Shown here one piece after another: positions 31,027 to 38,481 of a stretch of 38,481 nt of DNA. Numbering within the stretch: position 1 is the first letter of the stretch; each line of letters begins with the position of its first letter. Source of the DNA: an uncultured bacterium (GTDB lineage Bacteria; Verrucomicrobiota; Kiritimatiellia; RFP12; UBA1067); contig CACZDG010000017.1 of NCBI GenBank assembly GCA_902779865.1, positions 1 through 38,481 on the forward strand, in the 5' to 3' direction. A program made the position numbers and the translations under genes. The notes beneath the pieces were generated by a model. It was given only the letters and a program-made list of their open reading frames with translations, ran no database searches and was not told where the DNA came from.

Positions 31027-32379
31027 CTACTTTGCAGCGAACGGTTTCGCGGCTGATGGCAGCAAGTTTCTCGGAACTTCCCCCTCCGGCGCCGAATACG
31101 CGCGGAACTCCCCGGGCGTCAGCACGAGTTCGCACTCGGACGCGCCGAACACGCCGCCTACGCGCTCGTCCCTGGCAATGTCGCGCGCACGCGCTGGCAT
31201 CTCTACCTTGAGGCGCACGGGGGCTCTTCCCGGATTGTATATGTAAAACCAGCTGGTTCCATTGTACTCCGCACGGCGCACACGTACCGCGCCGCCGAAA
31301 CCGGCGACATCTGCGAACTCCACCACCGGCAGCGCGCGGAACGCCTGGACGAACGAAGCCCGTGCGCCAGTCCGCGCCGCGTTCCCTAATTCGCCGCGCA
31401 CGGCAAGCGCAACCGCATCGCCGGATCGCAGCGGACTTGTGAAGTCGGCAAGATCCGCGTCGTCAACCACCCACAGCGCACGGTTTTCGGAAAGCACATG
31501 CCCCAGGCGCTGACGTTCCTTGGCGTCGAGCATCTCCTTGCGCGCGACCCTGATGCATATCCCGCCGAACGAGTCGTGGCGCATGCCAACGCCGATGATA
31601 TTGTCTATACGCCGCTGGAGTTCTCGCCGAGCCGAACCATCGGCGGCGTCCGCGCCGATTTCCAGCATCGGGAACACATTCAACCCCTCGACGTCGAACT
31701 TGGCGTACCAGGCGCTGATGGCGTCGGGCACGCCGTTCAGCTCCGCAGGGCACACCAACGCGTTTTCGCCGACGCGCTTCATGTCCGCCGCAGTGCGGTC
31801 GATCACGTCCGCGATGTCGCCGACGCGGTCTGGATATGCAGAGCAGAAACGCGCAATGATGCGGCGTAGCGTCTTCACCCGAGGCTCTGGGCGGGAAAAC
31901 TCACCCCTCCACATATCGCGCCAGAACCGCTTCGCCCCGCTTTCCGGCGAAGGAACTGGCGGCTCGCGCACCTCCAACTCTGCGACGGCGTACTTGTTTT
32001 CGCGCGGGAGCACGCGCACTGGCACGTTCCCGTAGAACCATGTGCCGTCCGTCGCTCGAAGGCTGTACTCGCCCGCACGCAGGCTCATCTTGAGCTGCGC
32101 GGACCTCATGTTTCGTGAAAATGGACGCTTCCAATCCTGCACAACGGCACCAGACACATCGCACACGCACCAGTACAGACCGGAGATATCGCATCCCGCA
32201 GGACTCGATGCCTTCGCCTCAATAATGGACGTTACGCCGTCAACGGCCCAAATCCCAGTTGCACGAATATCGACAACTGCCTTGCCGCCGCCAGTTTCCC
32301 CAACTTGGCCATGTATAGACGATTCGAGCGCGGCTGACGCCGCGCCCGCAACCAAACACGCGATGATAAACGTTCTCAT
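31027..32379 (-). CDS. Secreted protein of unknown function, possibly glycosidase-related
   Basis: 450 residues. A clean signal peptide (MRTFIIACLVAGAASA) is followed by a beta-rich domain (~25-130). A central alpha/beta region (~150-340) has DVIDRTAADMKRVGENALVCPAEL and GVGMRHDSFGGICIRVARKEM, and an Ig-like tail follows (NGTSWFYIYNPGRAPVRLKVEMP, LTPGEFRAYSAP). The tail and the barrel-like middle recall glycoside-hydrolase-like secreted proteins of Verrucomicrobiota, but no catalytic pair can be named. It begins 24 bases after a tRNA-Val gene without a visible promoter or SD of its own, and is followed closely by the phosphatase gene. Confidence 0.7.
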   Translation of the reverse strand: MRTFIIACLVAGAASAALESSIHGQVGETGGGKAVVDIRATGIWAVDGVTSIIEAKASSPAGCDISGLYWCVCDVSGAVVQDWKRPFSRNMRSAQLKMSLRAGEYSLRATDGTWFYGNVPVRVLPRENKYAVAELEVREPPVPSPESGAKRFWRDMWRGEFSRPEPRVKTLRRIIARFCSAYPDRVGDIADVIDRTAADMKRVGENALVCPAELNGVPDAISAWYAKFDVEGLNVFPMLEIGADAADGSARRELQRRIDNIIGVGMRHDSFGGICIRVARKEMLDAKERQRLGHVLSENRALWVVDDADLADFTSPLRSGDAVALAVRGELGNAARTGARASFVQAFRALPVVEFADVAGFGGAVRVRRAEYNGTSWFYIYNPGRAPVRLKVEMPARARDIARDERVGGVFGASECELVLTPGEFRAYSAPEGEVPRNLLPSAAKPFAAK

Positions 32380-32402
32380 GTGAAATCAATTCGCGACAGG
32401 AA

Positions 32403-32479
32403 TGGTGGGCTATAGTAGATTCGAACTACTGACCTCTTCCATGTCAAGGAAGCGCTCTAACCAACTGAGCTAATAGCCC
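32403..32479 (-). tRNA. tRNA-Val (anticodon GAC)
   Basis: 77 bases with encoded CCA, minus strand. The acceptor stem GGGCTAT pairs with ATAGCCC. The anticodon stem CTTCC/GGAAG closes TTGACAT, anticodon GAC. The T-arm is CAGTAGTTCGAATCTACTA-like. It reads GTC/GTT. Directly upstream of a protein gene on the same strand. Confidence 0.95.
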
Positions 32480-32497
32480 GTGAAAGGAACGCCGAAT

Positions 32498-32526
32498 AGT
32501 GTATCAAAACCCAGCGGCGCGGTCAA
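32498..32526 (-). promoter_or_regulatory. tRNA-Val(GAC) promoter
   Basis: TTGACC (32526-32521), 17 bases, TACACT (32503-32498) on the minus strand. Divergent from the yebC promoter 38 bases away. Confidence 0.8.
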
Positions 32527-32563
32527 TGGGTAAAACGAAAAAATTAATTATCGCAAGTCATCC

Positions 32564-32592
32564 TTGCAATGCGGACGGCTTTTTGGTAAACT
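32564..32592 (+). promoter_or_regulatory. yebC promoter
   Basis: TTGCAA (32564-32569), 17 bases, TAAACT (32587-32592). The SD AAAGGAG is at 32614-32620, and the ATG follows at 32627. Confidence 0.75.
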
Positions 32593-32626
32593 TGACAAAT
32601 CCGATTTCAGAAAAAAGGAGTAAAAC

Positions 32627-33391
32627 ATGTCAGGTCATAGCCATTGGGCGACAATTAAACGCGCTAAAGGCGCAGCCGACGCGAAGAAGGGTAAGATCTT
32701 CTCGAAGCTCGGCAAGGAAATCACCATCGTCGTGAAGGCGAAGGGTGGCGATCCTAATACTAATCCCACCCTGCGTACCCTCATCGCAAAGGCGAAGGCA
32801 GCGCAGATGCCGAACGACAACATCGATCGCGCCATCAAGAAAGGCACGGGCGAACTGGAGTCCGCCGCGCTGGTTGACGCCACCTACGAAGGCATCAAGG
32901 GAGGCATCGCCATCGTCGTGAACGTGTTGACGGACAACAAGAACCGCGCCGCCGCAGAAGTCGGCAACGTGTTCAAGAAGAACGGCACCGAATTCGCCAA
33001 GCAGGGCTCGGCCGGACGCCTCTTCGACCGCATGGGCCAGATCATGATTCCGGCGGCCGACGGCGTGGACGAGGACAAGGTGACGGAAGTCGCGCTCGAC
33101 GTGGGCGCAGAGGACGTCATCTCCGAAGATGGCGGCTTCACCGTCAAGTGCCAGCCGAACGACTTCACCACCGTCATGGAAGGCATCAAGAACGCCGGCA
33201 TCACTGTTGACGAGGAGAACTCCTCCGTGGGCCTCGTGCCGAACATGACCGCGCCCGTGAGCGACGTCGCCGTCGCCAAGGCTATCAACAAGTTCGTTGA
33301 CATGCTCGAAGACCTCGAGGACGTCCAGGACGTCTTCACGAACATGGAGACGACCGACGAAGTTGACGCCGCTCTCGAAGCGGAGGGCTGA
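32627..33391 (+). CDS. yebC: YebC/PmpR-family protein (TACO1-like)
   Basis: 254 residues, typical. The N-terminal MSGHSHWATIKRAKGAADAKKGKIFSKL and MPNDNIDRAIKKGTGE are hallmark stretches of the family. The acidic middle and C-terminal domains are complete. Members have been described as transcription regulators and, more recently, as ribosome-associated factors that help translate difficult stretches such as polyproline. First gene of an operon with the VOC gene and murC-murB. Confidence 0.95.
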   Translation: MSGHSHWATIKRAKGAADAKKGKIFSKLGKEITIVVKAKGGDPNTNPTLRTLIAKAKAAQMPNDNIDRAIKKGTGELESAALVDATYEGIKGGIAIVVNVLTDNKNRAAAEVGNVFKKNGTEFAKQGSAGRLFDRMGQIMIPAADGVDEDKVTEVALDVGAEDVISEDGGFTVKCQPNDFTTVMEGIKNAGITVDEENSSVGLVPNMTAPVSDVAVAKAINKFVDMLEDLEDVQDVFTNMETTDEVDAALEAEG

Positions 33392-33396
33392 TTGCC

Positions 33397-33759
33397 ATGA
33401 AGCTCGAACACGTCGGTTACAACGTCGCAGAGCCCCAGAAGCTCATGGACTGGTGGTGCGCGAACCTCGGCTTCAAGCAGGTTCACCCCGCGTTCATCGT
33501 TGACTCCACTGGCCAGATGGCCATTGAGTTCTACAACAATCCGGACGCGCCGGTCCCCGACTGGGCCAACATGAACCCGCTCTCGATGCACATCGCGTTC
33601 CTTTCGGACGACGTTGACGCCGAGGCCACTCGCCTCGTCGCAGCCGGTGCAACCCTGCTTGAAACAGTGCACAAGCCCGGCTTCGACATGGTGATGCTCC
33701 GCGATCCGTTCGGCATGGCCATCCAGTTCGTCAAGCGCGGTACCCCGGTTCTCACATGA
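33397..33759 (+). CDS. VOC (glyoxalase/bleomycin resistance) superfamily protein
   Basis: 120 residues, one VOC unit: two beta-alpha-beta-beta-beta modules beginning KLEHVGYNVAEPQKLMDWWCANLGFKQV and SMHIAFLSDDVDAEATRLVAAGATLLE, ending LRDPFGMAIQFVKR. The usual metal positions His5, Glu (AIEFY), His (MHIAF) and a C-terminal acidic/polar residue are mostly present; the last is Gln (IQFVKR), so metal binding is uncertain. It follows yebC by five bases and its stop overlaps the murC-murB ATG, so translation is coupled. Substrate unknown. Confidence 0.85.
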   Translation: MKLEHVGYNVAEPQKLMDWWCANLGFKQVHPAFIVDSTGQMAIEFYNNPDAPVPDWANMNPLSMHIAFLSDDVDAEATRLVAAGATLLETVHKPGFDMVMLRDPFGMAIQFVKRGTPVLT

Positions 33760-35795
33760 CGGGTACCCACTTTCTGGGAATAGGCGGCGTCGGCATGGCT
33801 GGCGTCGCCTTTCTTTTAAAAGTCCAAGGCCGTGCGGTCTCCGGCTGTGACCTTTATTCCACACCCCGTACGCACTGGCTGGAGGCAAACGGAATCCCCG
33901 TGGCAATCGGGCATGACGCATCCCACGTCACGTCCGCCGTAAAAGAACTTATCGTCACTCCCGCCGTTCCGCCAGACAATCCCGAACTCGCCGCCGCGCA
34001 CGCCGCAGGAATCACAGTGCGCAGCCGCGGTGAAGTCCTCGCCTCACTCGTCAACGCAGCCGACGGCGTCGCCGTGTGCGGGACACACGGCAAAACCACT
34101 ACGGCCACGTTCGCCACACGGCTCCTGCGCAACCTCGGTGCTGCCCCGTCTTGGTGCATCGGCGGAGAAACTGGAACAATACCTGTCGCAGGCACTGGAA
34201 CTGGTCCCCTCGTAGTTGAGGCAGACGAGTCCGACGGCACTCTTGCGCTCTACCGTCCGCATACCCTTGTACTCAACGCCGTCGATTTCGACCATCTCGA
34301 ACACTTCAATTCCAAGGAAGACTACTTCAACTGCTACCGCACGGTCATACGCCAGACTACCGGTACCGTAATCGTGTGCGCCGACCATCCGCAGGCCCTC
34401 GCGCTCGTACGGGAGGCGCATTCCGAGAACATCGTGACATTCGGCTTTGCCCCCAACGCACAAGTGAACGCTGCCGACTGGCCAAGCATCCCCGTATTGG
34501 GACGCCACAACGTCGCCAACGCCCTTGCCGCCATCGCCGTGGCGCTCTCGCGCGGCTTCACCCGCGAACAAATCGCAGCCGCCCTTCCCGACGCCGTATC
34601 CGCCCTTCCCGACAGGCGCTTTGAAATGGTGGCGGAATCAAACGGCGTTCGCGTTTATACCGACTACGCCCATCACCCAGCAGAACTGAAGTGCGCAACC
34701 GACATGGCGCGTTCCCTCTGTCCAACACGCCTCCGCGTTCTTTTCCAGCCCCACCGCTATTCGCGCACGAAGGCGCTGTGCGACGAGTTCCCGCCTGCTT
34801 TCGATACAGCGGACGAAGTGGTGCTCGCTCCTGTTTACCCCGCATTTGAAGAACCAATCCTCGGCGGCGACATTGCAGACCTCTACGCCGCCTTCCGCGC
34901 CCATCGCCCTTCCGCCGATACTCCGCTGCTTGCCCGTTCGCTGGATGAAGGTTGGCGTCATCTTTTCCTCACGGCCCGTCCCGGCGACATCATAATGCTC
35001 CTCGGCGCGGGTGACATAGTGAACCTCGTGCCACGCGCAAAGGACGAAATTGCGAACACCTCGTTCGCTGAACGCAGCTGGACTCCGCTTGCGCCCCACT
35101 CGTTTTTCCGCACAGGCGGAAAGACATGTGGCGGCGGCGAACGCGTAATCGTGGGCATGGGCTCGAACACATGGTTCAGCGACTGCGCCACAAACATCGA
35201 AATCGTGCAGGCCCCGTCAGACCGCCCCGCTTCTCGCCCAGGTGCCACGCTCCTTGCTGACCACCCTGAACTCGCCTTCATGGCCGGCATTCCTGGTACC
35301 ATCGGCGGATGGACAAAGATGAACGCCGGAGCCTTCGGCGATTCCTTCGGCAACCACATCGATTCCGTCGAAGTCGAACTTGATGACGGCAGCACGCGCA
35401 GTATCCCCGCCGCCGAATGCGGCTTCACCTACCGCAAGTCAAACATTCAGGGGCTCATCACAGACGTCACGCTCAAACCAGCATCCGCAGAAGAGCCGCC
35501 AAGGGCACGTCCAGCGGACTACCTCGCTCGGCGCAAGCACTTCCCGCCGCGCACGTGCGGCAGCGTGTTCAAGAATCCACCGGAAACGCCAGCCGGCAAA
35601 CTGCTTGAAGAGGCTGGATGCAAATCCCTGCGCGTGGGCGGTGCGAGCGTCTGGCAAGAGCACGCGAACGTAATTGTGGCGGGCGAAGGATGCACGTCGT
35701 CGGATATCCTCGCGCTTGCTCGCATCATGGCCTCTCATGTGCGCGAGCGTTTCGGCATCACGCTTGAGCCGGAAATACGCGGACTTATCGTTTGA
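33756..35795 (+). CDS. murC-murB: Fused MurC-MurB: UDP-MurNAc--L-alanine ligase and UDP-enolpyruvyl-GlcNAc reductase
   Basis: 679 residues. Residues 1-430 are MurC: FLGIGGVGMAGVAF, P-loop GTHGKTTTAT (109-118), VVEADESDGTL, NVANALAAIAVALSRG and YTDYAHHPAELK. Residues ~434-679 are MurB: SFFRTGGK, VGMGSNTWFSD, MAGIPGTIGGWTKMNAGAFGD, FTYRKSN, CGSVFKNP (catalytic Ser near 602) and LEPEIRGLI (catalytic Glu). MurB makes UDP-MurNAc and MurC adds L-Ala, so consecutive cytoplasmic steps sit on one chain. The MurB part is short (about 246 residues): its FAD domain between SNTWFSD and GIPGTIGG is trimmed. MurB/MurC fusion is known from Verrucomicrobium spinosum. ATGA overlap with the VOC gene. Confidence 0.95.
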   Translation: MTGTHFLGIGGVGMAGVAFLLKVQGRAVSGCDLYSTPRTHWLEANGIPVAIGHDASHVTSAVKELIVTPAVPPDNPELAAAHAAGITVRSRGEVLASLVNAADGVAVCGTHGKTTTATFATRLLRNLGAAPSWCIGGETGTIPVAGTGTGPLVVEADESDGTLALYRPHTLVLNAVDFDHLEHFNSKEDYFNCYRTVIRQTTGTVIVCADHPQALALVREAHSENIVTFGFAPNAQVNAADWPSIPVLGRHNVANALAAIAVALSRGFTREQIAAALPDAVSALPDRRFEMVAESNGVRVYTDYAHHPAELKCATDMARSLCPTRLRVLFQPHRYSRTKALCDEFPPAFDTADEVVLAPVYPAFEEPILGGDIADLYAAFRAHRPSADTPLLARSLDEGWRHLFLTARPGDIIMLLGAGDIVNLVPRAKDEIANTSFAERSWTPLAPHSFFRTGGKTCGGGERVIVGMGSNTWFSDCATNIEIVQAPSDRPASRPGATLLADHPELAFMAGIPGTIGGWTKMNAGAFGDSFGNHIDSVEVELDDGSTRSIPAAECGFTYRKSNIQGLITDVTLKPASAEEPPRARPADYLARRKHFPPRTCGSVFKNPPETPAGKLLEEAGCKSLRVGGASVWQEHANVIVAGEGCTSSDILALARIMASHVRERFGITLEPEIRGLIV

Positions 35796-35809
35796 GTCTA
35801 TACGCGAAA

Positions 35810-36754
35810 TCAGAAGCCGGGAAGCTTGAGCTGTCCGGCGACGGTGACCTTGCGCCCGTTCGTGAGCGACGGGTCGCTCGTGTCGTAAACCACGAACTTG
35901 AACCCTCCAAACCGACGCGCAAGCTCGCTGCGGATGTAGTCAGAAACGGCGGAGACGTTACCGGCGTCATCGTCGGAGAAACCGACGGCAACCTGATGAC
36001 CGAGCGCGTTCGTGCGCTGTAGCGTGCGGAACAGATGCTCGACGAAATCCCGTATTGCAAACTCCTTTGCTAGTTCAGGCCGCTCATCGGCGGACGCCTC
36101 TGCAAAGCGCACGCCGAAGTCGCTGTCGCCAACCAGGCGTTCGTGGAAGTCGGGGTTGGTGACGGCGTGGTATCGGCACATCGAGAGGAAGTAGTCCAGC
36201 TCTTCCTCGTCCGTGCCGAACTTGTCAACCTTGTCGAAACAGTAGCGGTAACCGCGCAGATTGGTTAGCATCTCGTCGCGCTCTTCCTGCGTGAGCACTC
36301 GGTCGATGAAGAGGCGCACTGCCTCGCGTATCGTCTCGGCCGCGTGTCCGCGCGCCGTGACGATGGCGAAGATGCGCCCTTCCCGCAGCGTCTTGCGGAG
36401 CGTCTCGAACGACGGTCCTGGTGACTCGCCCGATGCTATGCGGTTTAATGCGGACTTTGTATCGCGTATGAACGCAAGATCGTCCGAACAGGCATCAGGT
36501 GCATCCTGGAAATCGCGGAATGCCGCCGCACGTCCGCCGTTCTGCGGCATACGGTAGTGCGCGGTGTCCGTGCGCACAAGCGCGTAAGTGCTCGTTGACA
36601 CCGCAACGGAACGCCATACGCCGTCACGGCTGAGTTTTTCGAGGTAGATGCGCGTGGGCATGTGCAGGATGTTGTCGTCCCAGTCGAAGATGTAGTACTT
36701 GAAGTCGCGTTTCGCGACTTCCGTATTCACCTTCCTGCCGTCGATGATTTCCAT
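35810..36754 (-). CDS. HAD-superfamily-like protein
   Basis: 314 residues from the ATG at 36754. Residues 20-33 (YYIFDWDDNILHMP) give the DxD motif I (Asp24, Asp26). FAIVTARGHAAETI fits motif II, and AVGFSDDDAGNV the acidic motif IV. A long inserted segment (~40-110) and a cap-like helical region (~150-230) are unusual. HAD enzymes transfer phosphoryl groups; substrate unknown, with polynucleotide- or protein-directed activity both possible. It follows the Minf_1886 gene by 24 bases in the RraA-HIT operon. It is convergent with murC-murB, with only 14 bases between the stops and no terminator seen. Confidence 0.75.
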   Translation of the reverse strand: MEIIDGRKVNTEVAKRDFKYYIFDWDDNILHMPTRIYLEKLSRDGVWRSVAVSTSTYALVRTDTAHYRMPQNGGRAAAFRDFQDAPDACSDDLAFIRDTKSALNRIASGESPGPSFETLRKTLREGRIFAIVTARGHAAETIREAVRLFIDRVLTQEERDEMLTNLRGYRYCFDKVDKFGTDEEELDYFLSMCRYHAVTNPDFHERLVGDSDFGVRFAEASADERPELAKEFAIRDFVEHLFRTLQRTNALGHQVAVGFSDDDAGNVSAVSDYIRSELARRFGGFKFVVYDTSDPSLTNGRKVTVAGQLKLPGF

Positions 36755-36778
36755 CACTCCAAGCACCCTTCTGCCATC

Positions 36779-37147
36779 TTACGCCTCGTAAGGACCGAGA
36801 AACTCCTCGCGGAAGTCGAACCCCCCGATGAAGTCGGCGGGGGAATCGGAATCAGTCTTTCCGATGCGCTTTGCATTGTACAGGTTGAACACGATGTCGC
36901 CAACGTCTTCGCAGGTGTGGACGCCCCAGTCAGTCAGCACAGTGTACGCAAGCGGACCGTAGGCGTCGAGCGCAAAGTCGCGGAACCAGTCGAGAAGCTC
37001 GTGTCCGGTTACGTGTCCCTTGGCGGACTCGCTTGCCTCGCCGATCACCTGCAACATGAAGTCGTAGGCGCGCGGATCGAAGCGGTTGTCTTTGCGCAGT
37101 ATCTCGCTGAAATCCTGCGTCTCGTACTGTATGTTCGGCGCATCCAT
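36779..37147 (-). CDS. Minf_1886-family protein
   Basis: 122 residues from the ATG at 37147, preferred over a GTG nine bases upstream that overlaps the HIT stop. The pattern ILRKDNRFDPRAYDFMLQVI, GHVTGHELLDWFRDFALDAYGPLAYTVLTDWGV and DVGDIVFNLY matches the Minf_1886 family, described as restricted to Planctomycetes and Verrucomicrobia. Its function is unknown. No signal peptide or membrane segment, so it is cytoplasmic. It lies between a HIT hydrolase and a HAD-like protein, which hints at nucleotide or phosphate chemistry, but only by association. Confidence 0.88.
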   Translation of the reverse strand: MDAPNIQYETQDFSEILRKDNRFDPRAYDFMLQVIGEASESAKGHVTGHELLDWFRDFALDAYGPLAYTVLTDWGVHTCEDVGDIVFNLYNAKRIGKTDSDSPADFIGGFDFREEFLGPYEA

Positions 37148-37152
37148 GCCTG

Positions 37153-37557
37153 TCACATCCGGATGCGTTCCGCGAGAACCTTAAGGACATCCATATTGCC
37201 CTCGCCGCTCTTGAAGGAGATTCCGCCGCCCTCGCCGTAACGCGGGACGATGTGAAAATGGACGTGCGGCACTGTCTGCCCCGCAGCGGCACCATTGTTC
37301 TGCAGGACGTTGAAACCATCGCAGGGCAGAGCGGATTTCAAATGTGCTGCCACCTTCTGCACGCGCACGATGATCTCCTTCAACACGTCTGGTGGGGTGT
37401 CAAGAAGCCCCGTGTAGTGAGCCTTGGGGATCACGAGCGTGTGGCCCTCGGTGAAGGGGTTTATGTCAAGGTATGCAAGGACAAGGTCGTCCTCGTACAC
37501 CTTGAAACAAGGAATCTCGCCATCGGCGATGGCGCAGAACACGCAGTTGTTTTTCAT
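37153..37557 (-). CDS. HIT-family nucleotide hydrolase/transferase
   Basis: 134 residues. The histidine triad is HVHFH (98-102), with QTVPHVHFHIVPR as the full motif. The Zn-type residues CVFC (5-8) and His47 are also present, placing it with HINT/HIT proteins such as bacterial HinT. Such enzymes hydrolyse AMP-lysine or dinucleoside polyphosphates. The ATG overlaps the stop of the RraA-like gene (ATGA). Confidence 0.93.
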   Translation of the reverse strand: MKNNCVFCAIADGEIPCFKVYEDDLVLAYLDINPFTEGHTLVIPKAHYTGLLDTPPDVLKEIIVRVQKVAAHLKSALPCDGFNVLQNNGAAAGQTVPHVHFHIVPRYGEGGGISFKSGEGNMDVLKVLAERIRM

Positions 37558-38312
37558 CAGAAGTATCCGCCTTTGTCTATGATTTCGCTGATTGTGTCGC
37601 CCTGTCGCACCCAGCTGAAGATGTCCACCTCGTTACGCTCGATGCCCTCGGCGCGCAGCAACACGTCGTAGGCGATCTCGCGCGGAATGCACAAGACTCC
37701 GTCGATATCACCGAAGATGATGTCGCCAGGACGCACAGTGACCTTACCCACCTTGATCGGCACTTGGTAGTGCGTGATCATGCAGCGGCCAAGTGAACCG
37801 TTGGAGGTGCGGTAACGGTAGAACACAGGAAAGTTCTGCTCAAGGATTTGCTTCGTGTCGCGGATGCCTCCCGCAATCACCGCGCCGCGAATGCCCTTCG
37901 TGATTGCGGTGGCGGTCATCACGCCGCCCCATAGGCTCGCCTCAACATCGCTCGACGTATCCCACACCACAACGCCGTTGGGCTTGAACTCATCGAGCAT
38001 CTGCGCACGAAACGTCATCTCGCCCTCGATCATAACGTTCGGGGCGCTCTTGACGGTGAACGCCTCGCCGCACACGGTCATCTCGTCGCGAAGCGGCATG
38101 ATGTCACTGGGGAGATTCTGATCAAGCAACGTTAACTCGCGCATTACGTCGTTGATCGCGCCAGTGTAGAGCTTCTCGTAACGGGCGCAAAGTTCCGGGA
38201 TCGGAATAGGAATTTCACAGTTCGGTATGCGCTGACGCGTTGCAATCAGCTTGTCGAGCTTCATGAGGCCGGCTTCCTTCGCCTTGCCCCGCATGTCTTT
38301 CAATGATGCCAT
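37557..38312 (-). CDS. RraA-like protein / HMG-aldolase family
   Basis: 251 residues. The family core is GGVMTATAITKGIRGAVIAGGIRDTKQI (Gly129-Gly130, Arg151, Asp152), then PGDIIFGDIDGVLCIP. These residues bind a divalent metal and pyruvate-type substrates in 4-hydroxy-4-methyl-2-oxoglutarate aldolases. The same fold includes RraA, which inhibits RNase E, so the call stays at family level. The longer N-terminus (~50 residues) is like plant- or sugar-acid-pathway members. SD AAAGGA and an extended -10 promoter precede it; it heads the operon. Confidence 0.9.
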   Translation of the reverse strand: MASLKDMRGKAKEAGLMKLDKLIATRQRIPNCEIPIPIPELCARYEKLYTGAINDVMRELTLLDQNLPSDIMPLRDEMTVCGEAFTVKSAPNVMIEGEMTFRAQMLDEFKPNGVVVWDTSSDVEASLWGGVMTATAITKGIRGAVIAGGIRDTKQILEQNFPVFYRYRTSNGSLGRCMITHYQVPIKVGKVTVRPGDIIFGDIDGVLCIPREIAYDVLLRAEGIERNEVDIFSWVRQGDTISEIIDKGGYF

Positions 38313-38334
38313 TTCTGGTGTCCTTTCGCCGCAT

Positions 38335-38343
38335 ATTATACCA
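38335..38343 (-). promoter_or_regulatory. Extended -10 promoter of the RraA-HIT-Minf_1886-HAD operon
   Basis: TGG-TATAAT (38343-38335) on the minus strand, weak -35. The 11-mer TGTGGTATAAT is identical to the one at the ddl promoter. Confidence 0.65.
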
Positions 38344-38388
38344 CAATTCGGCTTATCGGTGTTGGATGAAACGAACGCTGCAGGTGGA

Positions 38389-38432
38389 TTGCGGAAGTAA
38401 ACGCACCCGATTAGGTGTGGTTACTTCTGCAA
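38389..38432. other. 44-bp imperfect palindrome, strong RNA hairpin
   Basis: 19 stem positions (one mismatch, two wobbles) around a 6-base loop, beginning TTGCGGAAGTAA and ending TTACTTCTGCAA. It lies upstream of the RraA promoter and outside any gene seen here. No T-run follows on the plus strand. It could be a transcript end of the next gene to the right, a regulatory RNA element or an operator. Confidence 0.5.
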
Positions 38433-38481
38433 TGAGGAGTAGGCAGAGAAGAGTCAAGCAGAGAGAGGGGGAATGATGACA

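Noticed and set aside
32884-33921. A 345-codon minus-strand open frame across yebC and the VOC gene
   Set aside because: It is opposite two genes with clear family motifs and crosses their boundary. No domain is recognisable in it.

Overview
The window looks like a chromosomal segment of a Verrucomicrobiota/Kiritimatiellota-type bacterium of the PVC group. This is inferred from gene content, not from a marker tree. Pointers are a Minf_1886-family gene (reported only from Planctomycetes and Verrucomicrobia), a MurC-MurB fusion, a divergent FtsZ, many secreted enzymes (SUMF1-like, GH127, Gfo/Idh/MocA with a Tat signal) and an LA_2272-like repeat protein. GC content is moderately high and coding density is high. 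Start/stop overlaps of the ATGA type are common. All three tRNAs encode their CCA ends.

Layout. (1) 1-481 is non-coding: a 20-bp perfect palindrome at the edge, then a structured leader or small RNA with its own promoter-like and terminator-like sequences. (2) 482-4216 is a large secreted protein with a thioredoxin-like N-terminus and three SUMF1-like domains. (3) 4261-9447 (minus) is the first half of a division and cell-wall cluster: mraZ-rsmH-ftsL-ftsI-murE plus a lipoprotein. MurE lacks its N-terminal domain. (4) 9500-10880 holds tRNA-Val(CAC), a lipoprotein and a small, probably frameshifted secreted protein. (5) 10884-16787 (plus) is the second half: ddl-ftsQ-ftsA-ftsZ, with mutL attached, then tRNA-Pro(CGG). 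FtsZ has a degenerate T7 synergy loop and MutL has degenerate endonuclease motifs. (6) 17063-19264 (minus) holds a Tat-exported oxidoreductase and an LA_2272-like protein. (7) 19265-20138 is AT-richer and gene-free, with five 22-bp tandem repeats and a small inverted-repeat element. (8) 20139-27716 (minus) is a tight run: a small protein plus an AbiEii-like nucleotidyltransferase, GH127, a ketoacyl synthase, a beta-lactamase-fold lipoprotein, GDPD and GT2. (9) 27754-32479 (minus) is tRNA-Val(GAC), a secreted protein of unknown function, a secreted tyrosine phosphatase and a beta-propeller/diheme cytochrome. (10) 32627-35795 (plus) is yebC, a VOC protein and the murC-murB fusion. (11) 35810-38312 (minus) is an operon of an RraA-like protein, a HIT protein, a Minf_1886 protein and a HAD-like protein.

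How the genes fit together. The two halves of the cluster diverge around 9.4-10.9 kb and, with murC-murB, supply several peptidoglycan and division functions: DAP-type MurE, Ddl, MurC/MurB, the transpeptidase FtsI, FtsL, FtsQ, FtsA and FtsZ. mraY, murD, murF, murG and ftsW are not in the window. The accessory minus-strand genes encode mainly exported or envelope proteins. The most unusual signals are the altered core proteins (FtsZ T7 loop, domain-less MurE, MutL), the structured RNA upstream of the triple SUMF1 protein, and the nucleotidyltransferase pair heading the GH127/ketoacyl-synthase run. Many promoters can be read by eye: consensus -35/-10 pairs at the tRNAs, yebC and mraZ, and a recurrent extended -10 (TGG-TATAAT) at several protein genes.
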